64,000 nucleotides of DNA, from NCBI GenBank assembly GCA_902528375.1, contig CABZSS010000002.1:43688-107687 (forward strand), written 5' to 3'. The position numbers were made by a program, and so were the translations under genes. Below the pieces are notes generated by a model. It saw nothing but the letters and a program-made list of their open reading frames with translations. It was not told the DNA's origin and did not search any database. Each line of letters opens with the position of its first letter. Position 1 is the first letter of the stretch. Positions 61,060 to 64,000 of this stretch are shown in pieces. The DNA comes from an uncultured Pelagibacteraceae bacterium (GTDB taxonomy: Bacteria > Pseudomonadota > Alphaproteobacteria > Pelagibacterales > Pelagibacteraceae).

Positions 61060-63918
61060 ATGAGCTCTTCAAAAAATCTAGAATTTAAGCAGCAGTCTTT
61101 TCTTAATAAATCTAATAGCCAGTTCATAGAGGAAATGTATGTAAGATTTATGGAGAATGACCCCAAATTACCAGATAGTTGGAAAAAATACTTTAGTGAT
61201 TTAAATGAAGATCTAAATTCAGTTTCAAAAGAAATTTCAGGACCTTCATGGAGTCCAAAAAAGATATCGATAGATCTAAAAAAAAATAAAAGACTTGAGG
61301 AAAATCTAAATGGTTCCGAGAGGGAGAAAATAGACTCTATTAAAGCAATCGCATTGATAAGGGCATATAGAATTAGAGGTCATCTTATAGCAAACCTCGA
61401 TCCTCTTGGTTTAATGAAAAGAGAATATCTTTATGAATTACATCCTAATGATTATGGATTTAAAACTGAGGATTTCGAAAGAAAGATATATTTAGATTCA
61501 TACATGGATATAGGTTATGCCTCAATAAGTGAAATTATAACTAAATTAAGAAAAGTATATTGTTCAACAATTGGTGCAGAATATATGCACATCACAAACC
61601 CGAAAGAAAAAATTTGGTTTAGGGAAAGAATGGAAAAAGAGGAAAATCAATTAAATTTTACTGAAAAAGGAAAAGACGCAATATTAAATAAGATTATTCA
61701 AGCTGAGGGTTTTGAGAAATTTTTAGCAAAAAAATATGTTGGAACAAAAAGATTTGGACTTGATGGTGCAGAGTCTTTAATACCAGCGCTAGAGCAAATT
61801 ATTAAACGAGGGGGCCAATTAGGAGTTAAAGAAATTAAAATTGGAATGTCACATAGGGGAAGATTAAATGTCTTAGCAAATGTCCTACAAAAATCTTATA
61901 AAAGAATTTTTAATGAATTTGCAGGTGAATTTGCTTCCTCAAGTGAGGACTCTACAGGTGATGTTAAATACCATTTAGGTGCTTCATCAGATAGAACTTT
62001 CGATGGAAACTCTGTACATGTAAGTCTTACTGACAACCCTTCTCATTTAGAGGCAGTTAATCCTGTTGTTCTTGGTCAAACAAGAGCGAAGCAATATTTT
62101 CATAGCGACTCAGAAAGAAAAAAGGTGATACCATTACTTATTCACGGAGATGCTGCATTTGCGGGACAAGGTGTTGTTGCTGAGTGTTTTGCTATGTCAG
62201 GTTTAAAGGGTCATAACACAGGTGGAACTATTCATATTATTGTAAATAATCAAATTGGTTTTACCACTAGCCCAAGGTTTGCTAGATCAAGCCCATACCC
62301 ATCTGATTTAGGAAAAATTGTAGAAGCTCCTATTCTTCATTGTAATGGAGATGATCCAGAGGCAGTTGTTCATTGTGCTAAAATCGCAATTGAGTTTAGA
62401 CAAAAATTTAACAAAGATGTTGTAATTGACATGATTTGCTACAGAAGGTTTGGTCATAATGAAGGAGATGAGCCTTCTTTTACACAACCTTTAATGTACA
62501 AAAAAATAAGATCACATCCATCTACTTTAAATATATACGGGAAAAAACTTATCGAAAATAACAGTATAACTGAAGATCAATTCAAAAAGAAAGTTAATGA
62601 TTTCAAAAATCTTTTGGATGAACAATTTAAAAATGCGAATGATTACAAACCAAAACTAAATTGGTTTGAAGGTACTTGGTCAAGATATCAACCGAAGAAA
62701 GGTAAGGATAAAAGAGGGCAGACAGGGGTTGATACGACGAAATTAAAGAAACTCTCTGCAAAAATAAACCTTTTAAGACCAGAGCTTAATATTCATAAAA
62801 CTATACAAAAAGTTTTTGAAAATAGAAATAAGTGTGTTCAAGAGGAAAAAAATATTGATTGGTCTAATGCAGAAACACTAGCATTTGCAACATTACTCGA
62901 AGAGGGATTTCCTGTGAGATTAGTCGGTCAAGATAGTGGTCGTGGTACGTTTAGCCAAAGACACTCAGTTTTACGAAATCAAATAGATAACTCAAGATAC
63001 GTGCCGTTAGATCATGTATCTACAAAACAGAAAAAATTTGAAATTGTAGATAGTTTTTTATCTGAATTAGCAGTGCTTGGATTTGAGTATGGATATAGCT
63101 TAGTAGAACCAGAAACTTTAACGATTTGGGAGGCGCAATTTGGAGATTTTGCAAACGGAGCTCAAGTTGTAATTGACCAATTCATTGCCTCTGGAGAAAG
63201 GAAATGGTTTAGAGCTTCGGGGCTAGTTTTATTGCTTCCGCACGGCTATGAAGGACAAGGACCTGAGCACTCTTCAGCAAGACTTGAAAGATTTTTGCAA
63301 CTTTGTGCTCAAGAAAACTTGCAAGTGCTTAATTGCACAACTCCAGCAAATTATTTTCATGCTCTTAGAAGACAGATTCACAGAGAATTTAGAAAGCCAC
63401 TTGTCATAATGACTCCAAAATCTTTGTTGAGAAACAAATACTGTGTTTCAAACATAGAGGATTTTGATAAAAATAATTCATTTCATAGAGTTTTACAGGA
63501 TCAAGCCTTAGATAAAAAGAATGAATTGATTGAATTAAAAAAACCAAAAAAGATTAGGAAAGTCATTCTATGCTCTGGAAAAATATATTTTGATCTTTTG
63601 GCGGCAAGAGAAAAAGAGAAAATTGACGATGTTGTTTTTATAAGAATAGAGCAACTTTATCCATTCCCAGTAAGGTCTTTGACAAAAGCAATTAAACAAT
63701 ATGCTGAATACGCTAAATTTATTTGGTGTCAAGAAGAACCTAAAAATATGGGTGCTTGGTTTTCGGTAAGAGATTATATTCAATGGACTTTAGATAATTT
63801 AGAGGTTAAAAAGAAATTAAAGTTTATTGGCAGAAATCCTTCAGCTTCACCAGCTACTGGATATGCGAAAAGACATGCAAAACAACAAAAAGAAATTATA
63901 GATAAAATTTTAGAATAA
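61060..63918 (+). CDS. sucA: 2-oxoglutarate dehydrogenase E1 component
   Basis: FGLDGAESLIPALEQII, GMSHRGRLNVLANVL, HGDAAFAGQGVVAECF, EGQGPEHSSARLERFLQL. Confidence 0.98.
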   Translation: MSSSKNLEFKQQSFLNKSNSQFIEEMYVRFMENDPKLPDSWKKYFSDLNEDLNSVSKEISGPSWSPKKISIDLKKNKRLEENLNGSEREKIDSIKAIALIRAYRIRGHLIANLDPLGLMKREYLYELHPNDYGFKTEDFERKIYLDSYMDIGYASISEIITKLRKVYCSTIGAEYMHITNPKEKIWFRERMEKEENQLNFTEKGKDAILNKIIQAEGFEKFLAKKYVGTKRFGLDGAESLIPALEQIIKRGGQLGVKEIKIGMSHRGRLNVLANVLQKSYKRIFNEFAGEFASSSEDSTGDVKYHLGASSDRTFDGNSVHVSLTDNPSHLEAVNPVVLGQTRAKQYFHSDSERKKVIPLLIHGDAAFAGQGVVAECFAMSGLKGHNTGGTIHIIVNNQIGFTTSPRFARSSPYPSDLGKIVEAPILHCNGDDPEAVVHCAKIAIEFRQKFNKDVVIDMICYRRFGHNEGDEPSFTQPLMYKKIRSHPSTLNIYGKKLIENNSITEDQFKKKVNDFKNLLDEQFKNANDYKPKLNWFEGTWSRYQPKKGKDKRGQTGVDTTKLKKLSAKINLLRPELNIHKTIQKVFENRNKCVQEEKNIDWSNAETLAFATLLEEGFPVRLVGQDSGRGTFSQRHSVLRNQIDNSRYVPLDHVSTKQKKFEIVDSFLSELAVLGFEYGYSLVEPETLTIWEAQFGDFANGAQVVIDQFIASGERKWFRASGLVLLLPHGYEGQGPEHSSARLERFLQLCAQENLQVLNCTTPANYFHALRRQIHREFRKPLVIMTPKSLLRNKYCVSNIEDFDKNNSFHRVLQDQALDKKNELIELKKPKKIRKVILCSGKIYFDLLAAREKEKIDDVVFIRIEQLYPFPVRSLTKAIKQYAEYAKFIWCQEEPKNMGAWFSVRDYIQWTLDNLEVKKKLKFIGRNPSASPATGYAKRHAKQQKEIIDKILE

Positions 63919-64000
63919 TGTCAGACAAAATTGTAGTTCCAGTTTTAGGAGAAAGTATAACAGAAGCAACCGTAGCTAAATGGTTAAAAAATAAAGGTGA
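63918..64000 (+). CDS. sucB: 2-oxoglutarate dehydrogenase E2 component (truncated by window edge)
   Basis: MSDKIVVPVLGESITEATVAKWLKNKG; ATG at 63918 overlaps sucA stop. Confidence 0.93.
   Translation, partial: MSDKIVVPVLGESITEATVAKWLKNKG

Overview
This 64 kb window is AT-rich and gene-dense, and reads as chromosome from a streamlined alphaproteobacterium, most likely SAR11/Pelagibacterales (inferred from low GC, short spacers, gene order and a recognisable DmdA). Most of it is core metabolism: tsaD, hemCD, folD, argG, ccmCDEFGH, ftsY, dapF, ffh-rpsP-trmD-rplS, leuCDB, asd, sdhCDAB, mmsA, mdh, sucCDA and the start of sucB. Four accessory regions stand out. (1) 7.8-15 kb carries two photolyase/cryptochrome-family genes, SDR, GT2, DUF393 and DUF2256 genes, and a VCBS/ASPIC secreted protein. 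(2) 15.0-17.8 kb is a compact, higher-GC nuclease cassette: a PD-(D/E)XK nuclease with paired Cys motifs, a terminator hairpin, a GIY-YIG-like protein and a small unknown protein, with inverted repeats in all three non-coding gaps. (3) 27.6-37 kb looks like a 2-hydroxyacid (lactate/glycolate-like) oxidation and TRAP-transport cluster. (4) 47.0-52.2 kb is a DMSP demethylation operon (dmdC-dmdB-alpha/beta hydrolase-dmdA) with an unexplained, translationally coupled hydrolase. The strongest non-coding candidates are a folded ~100-nt leader upstream of ffh with mutually exclusive helices, and a 16-bp-stem hairpin upstream of ccmC. Three small ORFs missing from the ORF track are reported (DUF2256, a basic 44-aa peptide after argG, a 58-aa membrane peptide after the amidase). 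No tRNA, rRNA, CRISPR array or transposase was seen.
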